From JAEUMW01 sp039807745 (GTDB taxonomy: Bacteria > Pseudomonadota > Gammaproteobacteria > Burkholderiales > JAEUMW01): a DNA stretch of 49,932 nucleotides. A program made the translations under genes and the position numbers. Where the stretch lies: positions 1 to 49,932 of the forward strand of contig JBDHRV010000008.1 in NCBI GenBank assembly GCA_039807745.1, given 5' to 3'. Under the pieces are notes generated by a model. That model was given only the letters and a program-made list of their open reading frames with translations, was not told the origin of the DNA and made no database searches. Shown here piece after piece: positions 24,866 through 34,123 of the stretch (the stretch's first letter is position 1; the number at the start of each line of letters is the position of its first letter).

Positions 24866-25184
24866 AAACGCGCCAGCGGTGCGGTGCCCGCTGCCGGCGC
24901 AACCGGGGCGAGCAGGCACCGGCACTGCCAGGACTTCGTTGACCTGTATCGGAATGGAGCAGTCTGTTTGCTTTTGAACCAGACGCTTCCTCGGCGCCGC
25001 AAGGGTCACCGTCCTGACGCAAGCAGGAAAATCTCCCGTCGCTACAGGGCTCAGGACACCGCCACCGCGGGCAGATGGCATAAGCCTGACCTTCGGGTAC
25101 AGACATTGCCGAAGGCGCCTCGTTGTAACGCCGTTCGGGCGTCCCGGACAGTGGACTTCGGCAACTCACCACAGGAGGATCGAC
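24866..25184 (+). other. 319-bp leader region of the PQQ dehydrogenase
   Basis: No gene was seen here. The distal part carries a nested RNA hairpin (25106-25164, listed separately) directly before the ribosome site AGGAGG at 25174-25179. The proximal part has GC-rich inverted segments around 24885-24925 that could end the relay transcript, but no T-run follows. No clear promoter hexamers were found. Confidence 0.5.
25106..25164 (+). promoter_or_regulatory. Nested stem-loop in the PQQ dehydrogenase leader
   Basis: A perfect 9-bp inverted repeat, TTGCCGAAG (25106-25114) and CTTCGGCAA (25156-25164), encloses a second hairpin ACGCC-GTTCG-GGCGT (25128-25142). The outer stem ends ten bases before the AGGAGG ribosome site, so folding could affect translation or mRNA stability. 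It does not match a riboswitch class known to me. Confidence 0.5.
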
Positions 25185-26921
25185 GTGTTCGAAAAGAGAG
25201 TACTGCCCGCCCTGATTGCAGCATCACTGCTGTCGTGGGGCACCGCGTATGCCGCAGTCACGCAGCAGCAGATCGACACTGATGCGACCAGCACGGGCGA
25301 CGTGCTGAGCTCGGGCCTGGGACCGCAGAATCAGCGCTACAGCCCGCTCTCGCAGGTCAATGCGTCCAACGTGCAAAACCTCGTGCCGGTGTGGTCGTTC
25401 TCGTTCGGCGGCGAGAAGCAGCGCGGACAAGAGTCGCAGCCGCTGATCCACAACGGCAAGATGTTCGTGACGGCTTCGTATTCGCGGATCTTTGCGCTCG
25501 ATGCCAAGACCGGCAAGAAGCTCTGGAAGTACGAGCACCGTTTGCCCGACGGCATCATGCCCTGCTGTGACGTCGTGAACCGCGGCGCCGCGCTGTACGA
25601 CAATCTCGTGATCTTCTTCACGCTCGATGCACAGGTCGTCGCGCTCGATCAGGAGACGGGGAAAGTGGCCTGGAAGGATAAGGTCGACGACTATGCGGCC
25701 GGCTACTCGCTGACTGCCGCGCCCCTGATCGTCAAGGGCATGGTCATCTCGGGCATCTCCGGCGGCGAATTCGGCGTGCTCGGGCGCGTCGAGGCGCGCG
25801 ACGCGAAGACCGGCAAGCTCGTCTGGAGCCGGCCCACGGTCGAGGGCAACATGGGCTACAAGGACGGGCAGGAAAACGGCGTGTCCGGCAAGACCAACGC
25901 CACCTGGCCCGGCGACATGTACAAGACTGGCGGCGCCGCACCCTGGAACAACATGAGCTACGACCCCGAGCTCAACCTGATCTACGCCGGCACCAGCAAC
26001 CCGTCTCCCTGGAACAGCTGGGTGCGCCCGGGCGATAACCTCTACTCGGCGTCCACGGTTGCGATCGATCCGGCCACCGGCAAGATCGTGTGGCACTACC
26101 AGAGCACGCCGCACGACGGTTGGGACTTCGACGGCGTGAACGAGTTCGTCGTCTTCAAGGGCAAGGACGGCCGCATGCTCGGCGCCAAGGCGGACCGCAA
26201 CGGCTTCTTCTACGTGAACGACGCCAAGTCCGGCAAGCTGGTGAGCGCCTTTCCGTTCGTGAAGAAGATCACCTGGGCGAAGGAAATCGATCTCAAGACC
26301 GGAAGACCGGTTTACGTCGACGACAACCGGCCCGGTGATCCGGCCAAGAGCGCCGACGGCAAGAAGGGCACCGTGGTGTTCGTCGCCCCGTCCTTCCTCG
26401 GCGGCAAGAACCAGCAGCAGATGGCCTACAGCCCCGATACCGGCTACTTTTACGTGCCGGCGAACGAATGGGGCATGGACATGTGGAACGAGCCAATCGC
26501 CTTCAAGAAGGGCGCGGCCTTCCTCGGTGCCGGCTTCACCATCAAGACCATCAACGACGACTACATCGGCGCCATGCGCGCGGTCGATCCGGCCTCCGGG
26601 AAGATCGTTTGGGAGCAGAAGAACAGCGCGCCGCTCTGGGGGGGCGTTCTGGCCACCAAGGGCGGACTGGTGTTTCACGGCATCCCGGAAGGTGAGTTCC
26701 GCGCGCTCGATGCGAAGACCGGCAAACAGCTCTGGAGCTTCCAGACCGGCACCGGCATCGTGGCGCCCCCGGTGACGTGGGAACAGGACGGGCAGCAGTA
26801 TGTCGCGGTGGTGGCGGGCTGGGGCGGCGCGGTGCCGCTCTGGGGTGGTGATGTCGCGAAGAAGGTGAACTTCCTCGAGCAGGGCGGCTCGGTCTGGGTG
26901 TTCAAGCTCTTCAAGAACTGA
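25185..26921 (+). CDS. PQQ-dependent alcohol dehydrogenase, lanthanide-type
   Basis: This 578-aa periplasmic quinoprotein has a signal peptide (MFEKRVLPALIAASLLSWGTAYA) and the eight-bladed propeller repeats of methanol/ethanol dehydrogenases (DAKTGKKLWKYEHR, DAKTGKLVWSRP, DPATGKIVWHYQ, DAKTGKQLWSFQ). The vicinal disulphide Cys pair is C127-C128 in MPCCDVV. The active-site motif HDGWDFDGVNE has catalytic Asp314 and Asp316; Asp at the second position marks lanthanide-dependent XoxF/PedH/ExaF enzymes, where calcium enzymes carry Ala or a similar residue. The GTG start at 25185 has a perfect AGGAGG. No cytochrome c gene is adjacent. Whether methanol or a longer alcohol is the substrate cannot be told. 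Confidence 0.95.
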   Translation: MFEKRVLPALIAASLLSWGTAYAAVTQQQIDTDATSTGDVLSSGLGPQNQRYSPLSQVNASNVQNLVPVWSFSFGGEKQRGQESQPLIHNGKMFVTASYSRIFALDAKTGKKLWKYEHRLPDGIMPCCDVVNRGAALYDNLVIFFTLDAQVVALDQETGKVAWKDKVDDYAAGYSLTAAPLIVKGMVISGISGGEFGVLGRVEARDAKTGKLVWSRPTVEGNMGYKDGQENGVSGKTNATWPGDMYKTGGAAPWNNMSYDPELNLIYAGTSNPSPWNSWVRPGDNLYSASTVAIDPATGKIVWHYQSTPHDGWDFDGVNEFVVFKGKDGRMLGAKADRNGFFYVNDAKSGKLVSAFPFVKKITWAKEIDLKTGRPVYVDDNRPGDPAKSADGKKGTVVFVAPSFLGGKNQQQMAYSPDTGYFYVPANEWGMDMWNEPIAFKKGAAFLGAGFTIKTINDDYIGAMRAVDPASGKIVWEQKNSAPLWGGVLATKGGLVFHGIPEGEFRALDAKTGKQLWSFQTGTGIVAPPVTWEQDGQQYVAVVAGWGGAVPLWGGDVAKKVNFLEQGGSVWVFKLFKN

Positions 26922-26959
26922 CTCTGCGCACTACACCGCGAAGGGGTGTCTCAACTTGG

Positions 26960-26984
26960 AGCCGGCGTCAGCCGGCTTTTTTTT
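26960..26984 (+). terminator. Rho-independent terminator after PQQ dehydrogenase
   Basis: A 7-bp stem AGCCGGC with loop GTCA pairs to GCCGGCT and is followed by eight T residues, about 39 bases after the stop codon. Confidence 0.92.
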
Positions 26985-27064
26985 CGCCCGTGCTCCGAAG
27001 CAGATCACCGGTCGCGCTAGAATTTTGCTTCGGCGCCGGCCACCGTCGCGGACCACCGGAACTC

Positions 27065-28102
27065 ATGAAGCTACTTGCTGCCACGCTGTGTCTCTGCGCA
27101 CTTCTGTTGTCACATGGGTCGAGCTGGGCGCAGGGTGCCGAGCGCAACACGAGCGAACTGCGCCCGGAGGTCGAGTCATTCGTCGTCGAAATATCGGAGC
27201 GACATGGTTTCGACGCGAACGCTCTGCGCGGGCTGATGGCGAAGGCGCGCATTCAGGAATCGATCCTGCGCGCCATGGCGCGCCCCGGCACGGCGCGACC
27301 GTGGTTCGAGTACCGGCCCCGCTACGTGAATCCGGAGCGCGTCGGCGAGGGCATCGCGTTCTGGTCGGGCAACGCCGACGTCATCGCGCGTGCGAGCGAG
27401 CGCTACGGTGTGCCGCCGGAGATCATCGTCGCGACCCTCGGCGTGGAGACCAACTACGGCCGCGACACCGGCAAGTTCCGCGTCCTCGACGCGCTGTACA
27501 CGCTCGCGTTCGACTGGCCGCCGCGGGCGGATTTCTTTCGTGCCGAGCTCGAGCAGTTTCTGCTGCTCGCGCGCGAGCAGGGCGTGGATCCGACGCGGCC
27601 GCGCGGTTCCTATGCCGGCGCGATGGGCATCGCGCAGTTCATGCCGTCGAGCTACCGCAGGTACGCGGTCGACTTCGACGGCAGCGGCCGCCCGGATCTA
27701 TCGCGCAACGCGGATGCGATCGGCAGCGTGGCGAGCTACATGCACGCGTTCGGCTGGGAGCGCGATGGGCTCGTCGCGGTCCGGGCCGATGCCGCCGGCG
27801 AGCGCATCGCCGAGCTCGTCGACCTGGGATTGAAGCCCACCATGAGCGTCGACGAGCTCGCCGCAGCGGGTGTGCGGCCACGCACCGCGGTGCCGGGCAC
27901 GAACAAGGCGGCGGTTCTGCGCCTGCAGGGCGAGGACGGGCCGCTCTACTTCCTCGGCTTCAACAACTTCTACGTCATTACCCGCTACAATCGCAGCGTC
28001 AATTACGCGATGTCGCTCTTCGATCTGGCGCAGGCGCTTGCCGCGGCGCGCACCGACGAAGCCGGTTTGACCGAAGCGCGGCTCAGGCAACAGCGGCAAT
28101 AG
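27065..28102 (+). CDS. mltB: Lytic murein transglycosylase B
   Basis: This 345-aa periplasmic muramidase cleaves the MurNAc-GlcNAc bond with formation of 1,6-anhydro ends. The signal peptide (MKLLAATLCLCALLLSHGSS) has no clear lipobox, so it is probably soluble. Catalytic Glu is E128 in GVETNYGR, and the second signature is GSYAGAMGIAQFMPSSYRRYAVDFDG. The C-terminal PG-binding-like end reads YFLGFNNFYVITRYNRSVNYAMSLFDLA, as in MltB. ATG 27065 is chosen because it begins the signal peptide and follows GGAA; the frame is open from 26990. Confidence 0.94.
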   Translation: MKLLAATLCLCALLLSHGSSWAQGAERNTSELRPEVESFVVEISERHGFDANALRGLMAKARIQESILRAMARPGTARPWFEYRPRYVNPERVGEGIAFWSGNADVIARASERYGVPPEIIVATLGVETNYGRDTGKFRVLDALYTLAFDWPPRADFFRAELEQFLLLAREQGVDPTRPRGSYAGAMGIAQFMPSSYRRYAVDFDGSGRPDLSRNADAIGSVASYMHAFGWERDGLVAVRADAAGERIAELVDLGLKPTMSVDELAAAGVRPRTAVPGTNKAAVLRLQGEDGPLYFLGFNNFYVITRYNRSVNYAMSLFDLAQALAAARTDEAGLTEARLRQQRQ

Positions 28103-28118
28103 CGCTCACCGCCTCCAC

Positions 28119-29306
28119 ATGATTGCCCCTTTCTCCATCGCGCGCCTGCCGCGCATCGAATTCGGCGCGGGCAGCCTGCGCCGTCTGCCGGACATCGCGA
28201 GCGGCTACGGCAAGCGCCTTCTGCTGGTGACCGGACAGTCCTCGTTCGACGCGTCCGCCGGCGGCGCCTGGCTCTACGAGGCGTTGCGCGCGCAGCGCTT
28301 CGCCTGGGAGCAGGTACGCGTGACCGGCGAGCCCTCGCCGCAGTTCGTGGATGGTGTCGTGGCGCAGTTTCACCACGAACCCTTCGACGCCGTGGTCGGC
28401 ATCGGCGGCGGCAGTGCACTGGACGCCGCAAAGGCGATCGCGGGATTGCTGCGGCCGGGGAACTCGGTGGTGGACCATCTCGAGGGCGTCGGTCCCGAGG
28501 AACCGTATCGGGGACCGGCCACGCCCTTCATCGCCGTCCCGACCACGGCGGGCACGGGTTCGGAGGCGACCAAGAACGCCGTGCTGTCCGTGCATGGCGA
28601 AGCGGGTTTCAAGAAATCCTTTCGCAACGAGCGCCTCGTCGCGGAATGGGCGATCGTTGACCCCGATCTGCTTGACGGGTGTCCACCGGCGTTGATCGCG
28701 GCCGACGGCATGGACGCCTTCACCCAACTGCTGGAATCGTTTGTCTCGTCGCGCGCCAACCCCCTTACCGATGCGCTGGCGCGCTCCGGCATCGCGGCGG
28801 TCAACGAAGGTCTGCTCGACTGGCATGCGGGTGGCGAGCGCGCGGCGCAGGGCCGCGAGCGGATGGCTTATGCCTCGCTCCTGTCGGGCATCTGCCTCGC
28901 GCAGACGGGGCTGGGCTCCGTGCACGGCCTTGCCGCGCCGCTCGGTGCCTTCTTTCCGATTCCGCACGGCGTTGCGTGCGGGACGCTGGTCGCAGCGGCC
29001 ACGCGAGTGAACGTCGAGGCCGTCACGCTGCGTGACCCGCGGAGCCCTGCGCTGGCGAAGTACGCCGAGATCGGTCGCTGCCTGTCGGGGCGCAGCGAGC
29101 TGGGCGAAGCCCAAGCGCACGAAGCGCTGCTCGCCGTTCTTCACGACTGGCAGCAGGCGCTCGAGCTGCCGCGGTTGTCCCGCTACGGCGTCACGGCGGC
29201 AGACGTGCCTCGCATCGTGGCGTCGAGCCGCGGGTCGAGCATGAAGACGAATCCGATCGCCCTCACCGATGCCGAAGTCGGCAGGATCGTGACGGCTCGA
29301 CTCTGA
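28119..29306 (+). CDS. Iron-type alcohol dehydrogenase with altered metal site
   Basis: This 395-aa protein belongs to the iron-containing alcohol dehydrogenase family. The NAD-binding loop GIGGGSALDAAKA is at residues 94-106 and PTTAGTGSEAT at 141-151. Metal ligands should be D-x3-H plus two His: here D199, Q203, H269 (GSVHG) and H283 (PIPHG). The first His is replaced by Gln in DAFTQLLESF, so metal use or reaction may differ. The physiological substrate is unknown. It lies 16 bp after mltB on the same strand and is convergent with serA. The PQQ dehydrogenase is nearby, but a link is not shown. Confidence 0.88.
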   Translation: MIAPFSIARLPRIEFGAGSLRRLPDIASGYGKRLLLVTGQSSFDASAGGAWLYEALRAQRFAWEQVRVTGEPSPQFVDGVVAQFHHEPFDAVVGIGGGSALDAAKAIAGLLRPGNSVVDHLEGVGPEEPYRGPATPFIAVPTTAGTGSEATKNAVLSVHGEAGFKKSFRNERLVAEWAIVDPDLLDGCPPALIAADGMDAFTQLLESFVSSRANPLTDALARSGIAAVNEGLLDWHAGGERAAQGRERMAYASLLSGICLAQTGLGSVHGLAAPLGAFFPIPHGVACGTLVAAATRVNVEAVTLRDPRSPALAKYAEIGRCLSGRSELGEAQAHEALLAVLHDWQQALELPRLSRYGVTAADVPRIVASSRGSSMKTNPIALTDAEVGRIVTARL

Positions 29307-29316
29307 AGCTTGCGCG

Positions 29317-30504
29317 TCAGGCGGTCTCGGCGGCCGGGATCGCGCGCACCGACAACACGCCCTTGATGCCGGCGATGGTGCGGATGACATCGTCGTGGAC
29401 GGGACTGTCGACGTCGACCAGCGTGTAGGCCATCTCGCCGCGCGACTTGTTGACCATGTTGTGGATGTTGAGCCCGCCGTTGGCCATCGCGGTGGAGATC
29501 TGCCCCAGCATGTTCGGTACGTTGGCGTTGGCGATGGCAACGCGGTAGGGAGACTCGCGCGCCATGTCGACGTTGGGGAAGTTCACCGAGTTCAGGATCG
29601 CGCCGTTCTCGAGATACTCGCGCACCTGATCGATCACCATCACGGCGCAGTTCTCCTCTGCCTCGGCGGTCGATGCGCCCAGGTGCGGCAAGGCGACGAC
29701 ACCCGGCTCGCGCGACAGGTCGGCACTGGGGAAATCCGAGACGTAGCACTTGAGGCGATGCGCGCGCAGCGCCGCCACGACGGCGTGCTCGTCGACCAGC
29801 GCATCGCGCGCGAAGTTGAGGAGACTGGCGCCGTGCTTCATGACCGCGAGCCGCTTCTCGTCGATCAGGTGGCGCGTGCTGGACAGCAGCGGCACGTGCA
29901 GGCTGACGAAATCGGACTGCTGCAGCAGCTCTTCGATGGTGGCGGCCTTGCGCACGCTCGCGGGCAGTCGCCAGGCCGCGTCTACCGTGATGTCCGGATC
30001 GAAGCCGATGACCCGCATGCCGAGCTTGAGCGCGGTGTCCGCGACGAGGCTGCCGATGGCGCCCAAGCCCACGATGCCGAGCGAGCGGTGCGTGATCTCG
30101 ACTCCGGCAAAGCGCTTCTTGGCGTCCTCTATCTGCTTTTCGAGGTTCGACGTCTTGGCGTGCAGCTCCGCCACGTAGGCGAGGGCGGGCACCACGTTGC
30201 GTGCCGCCATGAGGAGCGCTGCCAGCACCAGCTCCTTGACGGCATTCGCGTTGGCGCCAGGGGTGTTGAATACCGGCACGCCGCGCTTCGACATCTCGGC
30301 GACGGGAATGTTGTTGGTGCCGGCCCCGGCCCGGCCGATGGCGCGCACGCTCGCCGGAAGCGCCATCTCGTGCATGTTGTGCGAGCGCACCAGGATGGCG
30401 TCCGGTTGCTCCGCCGACTTGCTCACCGCATAGCGTGTGGCGGGCAGGCGGCGCAGGCCGTGGTTGGAGATATGGTTCAGGACGAGGATCTGATACTTGT
30501 TCAT
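29317..30504 (-). CDS. serA: D-3-phosphoglycerate dehydrogenase
   Basis: This 395-aa enzyme oxidises 3-phosphoglycerate to 3-phosphohydroxypyruvate, the first step of serine synthesis. It has the short form with one C-terminal ACT domain. The dinucleotide motif GIVGLGAIGS lies at residues 143-152; catalytic Arg is R233 in NFARDALVDE and His is H274 in ALPHLGASTAEAEEN. The ACT domain runs from about residue 325 (IANANVPNMLGQIST) to the end, so serine feedback is possible. ATG 30504 is chosen; the longer frame to 30843 overlaps serC. It is 11 bp downstream of serC, forming a serC-serA operon. Confidence 0.94.
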   Translation of the reverse strand: MNKYQILVLNHISNHGLRRLPATRYAVSKSAEQPDAILVRSHNMHEMALPASVRAIGRAGAGTNNIPVAEMSKRGVPVFNTPGANANAVKELVLAALLMAARNVVPALAYVAELHAKTSNLEKQIEDAKKRFAGVEITHRSLGIVGLGAIGSLVADTALKLGMRVIGFDPDITVDAAWRLPASVRKAATIEELLQQSDFVSLHVPLLSSTRHLIDEKRLAVMKHGASLLNFARDALVDEHAVVAALRAHRLKCYVSDFPSADLSREPGVVALPHLGASTAEAEENCAVMVIDQVREYLENGAILNSVNFPNVDMARESPYRVAIANANVPNMLGQISTAMANGGLNIHNMVNKSRGEMAYTLVDVDSPVHDDVIRTIAGIKGVLSVRAIPAAETA

Positions 30505-30515
30505 GATTGCGTGGC

Positions 30516-31595
30516 TCAACCGTGGCGTGCCGCGAAGTCCTTCATGTATTCGATGAGCGCCCTCACCCCTTCGACCGGCATCGCGTTGTAGATCGACGCG
30601 CGCATGCCGCCGACGCTGCGATGGCCCTTGAGCTCGACCAGACCGGCCGCCTTTGCCCCCTTGAGAAACGCTTCGTCGAGCGCCTCGTCCCGCAGCCGGA
30701 AGGGGACGTTCATGCGCGAACGATCTTCCCTGCGCACCGGATTGGAATAGAACGAGGACTGATCGAGGTAATCGTAGAGGAGACCGGCCTTGGCGATGTT
30801 CATGCGCTCGATCTCGGTCAGTCCGCCTTGCGCGAGCAGCCACTGGAACACCAGTCCCGCGATGTAGATCGCATAGGTGGGCGGTGTATTGAGCATCGAA
30901 GCGGCTTCCGCCTGCTTCTTCCAGTGGAACGCGGACGGCGTGATTGGCAGTGCGCGGTCGAGCAGGTCGTCACGGACGATGACGACGGTGAGTCCGGCGG
31001 GCCCCATGTTCTTCTGCGCGCCGCCGTAGATAACCCCGAACTTCGACACGTCGACCGGGCGCGACAGCAGGTGTGAGGACATGTCCGCGACGAGCGGAAC
31101 CTCTCCCGTGTCGGGGGTCCAGTGATACTCGACACCGCCGATCGTCTCGTTGGTGCAGACGTGGACGTAGGCCGCCTCCTTGGTGAGCGACCACGTCTCC
31201 TGCGGCGGCACGCGGGTGAAGCCGCTGTCCGCCGCAGACGCCGCGACCTTCACCGTGCAGTACTTCTTCGCTTCCTGGATCGACTTCTTCGACCATTCGC
31301 CGGTGTCGACGTAATCCGCCGTGGACTTGTCGCCGAGGAGGTTCATCGGCACGATGGCATTTTCGGCAATCGCACCGCCCTGGAGGAACAGCACCCTGTA
31401 GTGAGCGGGAAGCGCCAGCAGTGTGCGCAGGTCGGCTTCCGCCTTCTCGGCGATGCCGATGAAGGCCTTGCTGCGATGGCTCATTTCCATGACCGACATG
31501 CCACTGCCGTGCCAGTCGAGCATCTCGGTGGCGGCGCGTCGCAACACGACTTCCGGAAGCACCGCGGGACCGGCGCTGAAGTTGAAGACTCGCAT
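30516..31595 (-). CDS. serC: Phosphoserine aminotransferase
   Basis: This 359-aa PLP enzyme converts 3-phosphohydroxypyruvate to phosphoserine. The start MRVFNFSAGPAVLPEVVL is the family N-terminus, GMSVMEMSHRSKAF is conserved, and the PLP lysine is K195 in YGGAQKNMGPAG. ATG 31595 is chosen over the open frame reaching 31814, which would add unrelated residues. It lies 29 bp downstream of glgX on the same strand, so read-through from glgX is possible. Confidence 0.95.
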   Translation of the reverse strand: MRVFNFSAGPAVLPEVVLRRAATEMLDWHGSGMSVMEMSHRSKAFIGIAEKAEADLRTLLALPAHYRVLFLQGGAIAENAIVPMNLLGDKSTADYVDTGEWSKKSIQEAKKYCTVKVAASAADSGFTRVPPQETWSLTKEAAYVHVCTNETIGGVEYHWTPDTGEVPLVADMSSHLLSRPVDVSKFGVIYGGAQKNMGPAGLTVVIVRDDLLDRALPITPSAFHWKKQAEAASMLNTPPTYAIYIAGLVFQWLLAQGGLTEIERMNIAKAGLLYDYLDQSSFYSNPVRREDRSRMNVPFRLRDEALDEAFLKGAKAAGLVELKGHRSVGGMRASIYNAMPVEGVRALIEYMKDFAARHG

Positions 31596-31624
31596 GATTT
31601 CGTTCCGAGGTTGGTTCAGAGGTG

Positions 31625-33856
31625 TCAGGAGAAGTCCGCACCGGCGCCGGCGGCCGCCGGCTCTTCCTCGACGCTCTCGCTGTCCGCGCGCGTTTGCGGC
31701 TGGAGCAGCAGGACCAGCGACCGTCCCTGGAGCGGGAAGGCATCGCCACGGGCATGATAGCGGCGCGCCTGCGCGTCGGATGCACGATCGCTCGTGTCGA
31801 GCGCGACCTGCCACCGCGCGTTCGAGCGGAAACCGGGGAGGACGAACGGGATCTCTTCGTGGTGCGCGCTGATCAGGAGCAGGAAGTTGTCATCGACGAC
31901 CGGCACGCCCCGGGCATCGACCTCACCGATGGCGTCACCCGCCAGGTACATGCCGAGACAGCGTGCGAAGCCCTGGTTCCACTCGTAGTCGCTCATCTCC
32001 AGGCCGTCGGGTCCGAACCACCGCACGTTGCGCACACCGTCGGGCAACGGTCCCTGCTGGAAGAAGCTGTGCCGCCGAAACGCGGGGTGTTCGCGGCGCA
32101 GGCGGATGACGCGGGTTGCGAAATCGAGCAGATCGCGATTCTCTTCGGTCTGCGTCCAATCGAGCCAGCTCGTTTCGCTGTCGTGACAATACGCGTTGTT
32201 GTTGCCGTGCTGCGTGCGCCCCATCTCGTCGCCCGCGACCAGCATCGGAACGCCTTGCGACAGCAGCAGCGTTGCGAGCAGGTTGCGCTGCTGGCGGGCG
32301 CGCAGTGCGCAGATCTCGCGGTCGTCGGTGGGGCCCTCCACACCGCAGTTCCAGCCCAGATTGTTGTCTGCGCCGTCGCGATTGTCTTCGCCGTTCGCAT
32401 CGTTGTGCTTGCGCTCGTAGCTCACCAGATCGCGCAGCGTGAAGCCGTCATGGGCGGTGATGAAGTTGAGGCTCGCACGCGGGCCGCGCCCGTTGTGTGC
32501 AAAGAGGTCGCTCGAGCCCGTCAACCGCGAGGCGAGATCGCCGATGAGCCCGCCGTCGCCCTTCCAGTAGGCGCGCACCGCGTCGCGGTACTTCGCGTTC
32601 CACTCGCACCAGCCGACCGGAAAGCCGCCGACCTGGTAGCCGCCCTCGCCCAGATCCCAGGGCTCGGCGATGAGCTTCACGCGGGCGAGCGCGGGATCCT
32701 GATGCACCATGTCGAGAAACGCGCCGGCCGGGTCGAAGGCGTGCGCCTCGCGCGCCAGCGTGGTGGCGAGGTCGAAGCGGAAACCGTCGACGCGCATCTC
32801 CTCGACCCAGTAGCGCAGCGAGTCCATGATGAGTCGCAGCACCTTCGGGTGCATCGTGTTCAAGGTGTTGCCGCACCCGGTGTAGTCCATGTAGTAACGC
32901 GGGTTGACGGGCGTCAGCCGGTAGTATGACGCGTTGTCCAGACCGCGGAAGGAGAAGGTGGGTCCGAGGTGATTGCCTTCCGCGGTGTGGTTGTAGACCA
33001 CGTCCAGGATCACCTCTATGCCGGCCCGATGCAGCGCGCGCACCATCGCCTTGAACTCGTTCACCGGATCGTCGCTTGCCGCGTACCGGGAATCGGGTGA
33101 AAAAAAACCCAGGCTGTTGTAGCCCCAGTAGTTGCGCAGGCCGCGTTCCACCAGGACGCGATCGTCGACGAAGGAGTGGATCGGGAGCAGTTCCACGGCT
33201 GTCACGCCGAGCCCCCGCAGATGGTCGATCGCCGGGGCGCTGGCGAGCCCCGCGTAGGTGCCGCGCAGCGCTGGCGGAATGCCGGGATGGCGTGCCGTAA
33301 ACCCTTTCACGTGCAGTTCGTAGACGACGGTGTCGCTCCACGGAACGGCGGGACGACGGTCGTCTTCCCAATCGAACGCCGCATCGGTCACGCGGCATTT
33401 CGGCATGGCGGGCGCATTGTCGCGCCAGTCGAAGGTCAGGTCGGCGCGCGGCGCGCCGACCTTGTAACCGAAGTGAGCATCGGTCCAGCGCAATCTGCCG
33501 ACGATGGCTCGGGCATAGGGATCGAGCAGCAACCGGTTCGCGTTGAAGCGCTGACCTTGCTCGGGTCGGTACGGGCCGTAGGCGCGCAGTCCATAGAGCG
33601 TTCCGGGCGCCGCGTCGGGCAGATAGCCGTGCCAGACGAAATCGGTGCGCTCGGGCAGGTGGGCGCACATCAGTTCGCGCCGACCCCGCGGATCGAAGAT
33701 ACAGAGCTCGATGGCTTCGGCACGTTCGGAGAACACGGCAAAGTTCACGCCGTGTCCATCCCAAGTCGCGCCGAGCGGGTAGGGCGCGCCCGGCCAGAGT
33801 GTCGATTGCGCCTCGCTCGCAAGGCGCTTGCGTCGAGGCTGTAACGTGCGTTTCAC
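31625..33856 (-). CDS. glgX: Glycogen debranching enzyme GlgX
   Basis: This 743-aa GH13 enzyme (isoamylase-type) has an N-terminal CBM48-like domain (PLGATWDGHGVNFAVFSERAE), then a (beta/alpha)8 core with DVVYNHTAEGNHLGPT, nucleophile Asp in DGFRFDLATT, acid Glu in KLIAEPWDLGEGGYQ and transition-state Asp in ITAHDGFTLRDL. It removes alpha-1,6 side chains trimmed by phosphorylase. The GTG at 33856 starts MKRTLQPRRKRL; a second GTG is at 33859. The ORF stays open to 35344 but that part is antisense to glgB. The tail (PAAAGAGADF) is low-complexity. Confidence 0.94.
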   Translation of the reverse strand: MKRTLQPRRKRLASEAQSTLWPGAPYPLGATWDGHGVNFAVFSERAEAIELCIFDPRGRRELMCAHLPERTDFVWHGYLPDAAPGTLYGLRAYGPYRPEQGQRFNANRLLLDPYARAIVGRLRWTDAHFGYKVGAPRADLTFDWRDNAPAMPKCRVTDAAFDWEDDRRPAVPWSDTVVYELHVKGFTARHPGIPPALRGTYAGLASAPAIDHLRGLGVTAVELLPIHSFVDDRVLVERGLRNYWGYNSLGFFSPDSRYAASDDPVNEFKAMVRALHRAGIEVILDVVYNHTAEGNHLGPTFSFRGLDNASYYRLTPVNPRYYMDYTGCGNTLNTMHPKVLRLIMDSLRYWVEEMRVDGFRFDLATTLAREAHAFDPAGAFLDMVHQDPALARVKLIAEPWDLGEGGYQVGGFPVGWCEWNAKYRDAVRAYWKGDGGLIGDLASRLTGSSDLFAHNGRGPRASLNFITAHDGFTLRDLVSYERKHNDANGEDNRDGADNNLGWNCGVEGPTDDREICALRARQQRNLLATLLLSQGVPMLVAGDEMGRTQHGNNNAYCHDSETSWLDWTQTEENRDLLDFATRVIRLRREHPAFRRHSFFQQGPLPDGVRNVRWFGPDGLEMSDYEWNQGFARCLGMYLAGDAIGEVDARGVPVVDDNFLLLISAHHEEIPFVLPGFRSNARWQVALDTSDRASDAQARRYHARGDAFPLQGRSLVLLLQPQTRADSESVEEEPAAAGAGADFS

Positions 33857-34123
33857 CACGGCATTTTTCCGTTGAAAGTTGGGGTCGCTGCCCGCCGATC
33901 GGGCATAATGATACCTGCGCTCGTTTCGCGAGCGTGGTGAATCGTCCGCCTCGTCTGCTCCGCACGAGAGAGGCTGTGCCGCAGCGCTCATGCGCAACGA
34001 CAAGAACATCGCTGCCGTGGGTCGCGCGCCGCAGTCCAGCCGAAAATCGGCGCATCTCCGGCAGGGTATCGGACGACGTATCCGGTGGCCTTGTGTTTTC
34101 CGTCCTACGATCCAGGAATCGAT
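33857..34123. other. Divergent intergenic region glgX/glgB
   Basis: This 267-bp region has a TAATGATA-like AT-rich element at 33905-33913 and a hairpin CGCTCG-TTTCG-CGAGCG at 33918-33934. These are candidate promoter or operator elements for one of the two genes; the -35 boxes are unclear. No additional gene was seen. Confidence 0.35.

Noticed and set aside
25020..25080. Possible riboswitch in the dehydrogenase leader
   Set aside because: Short pairing segments exist but no known aptamer core could be matched; only the nested hairpin nearer the start is kept.
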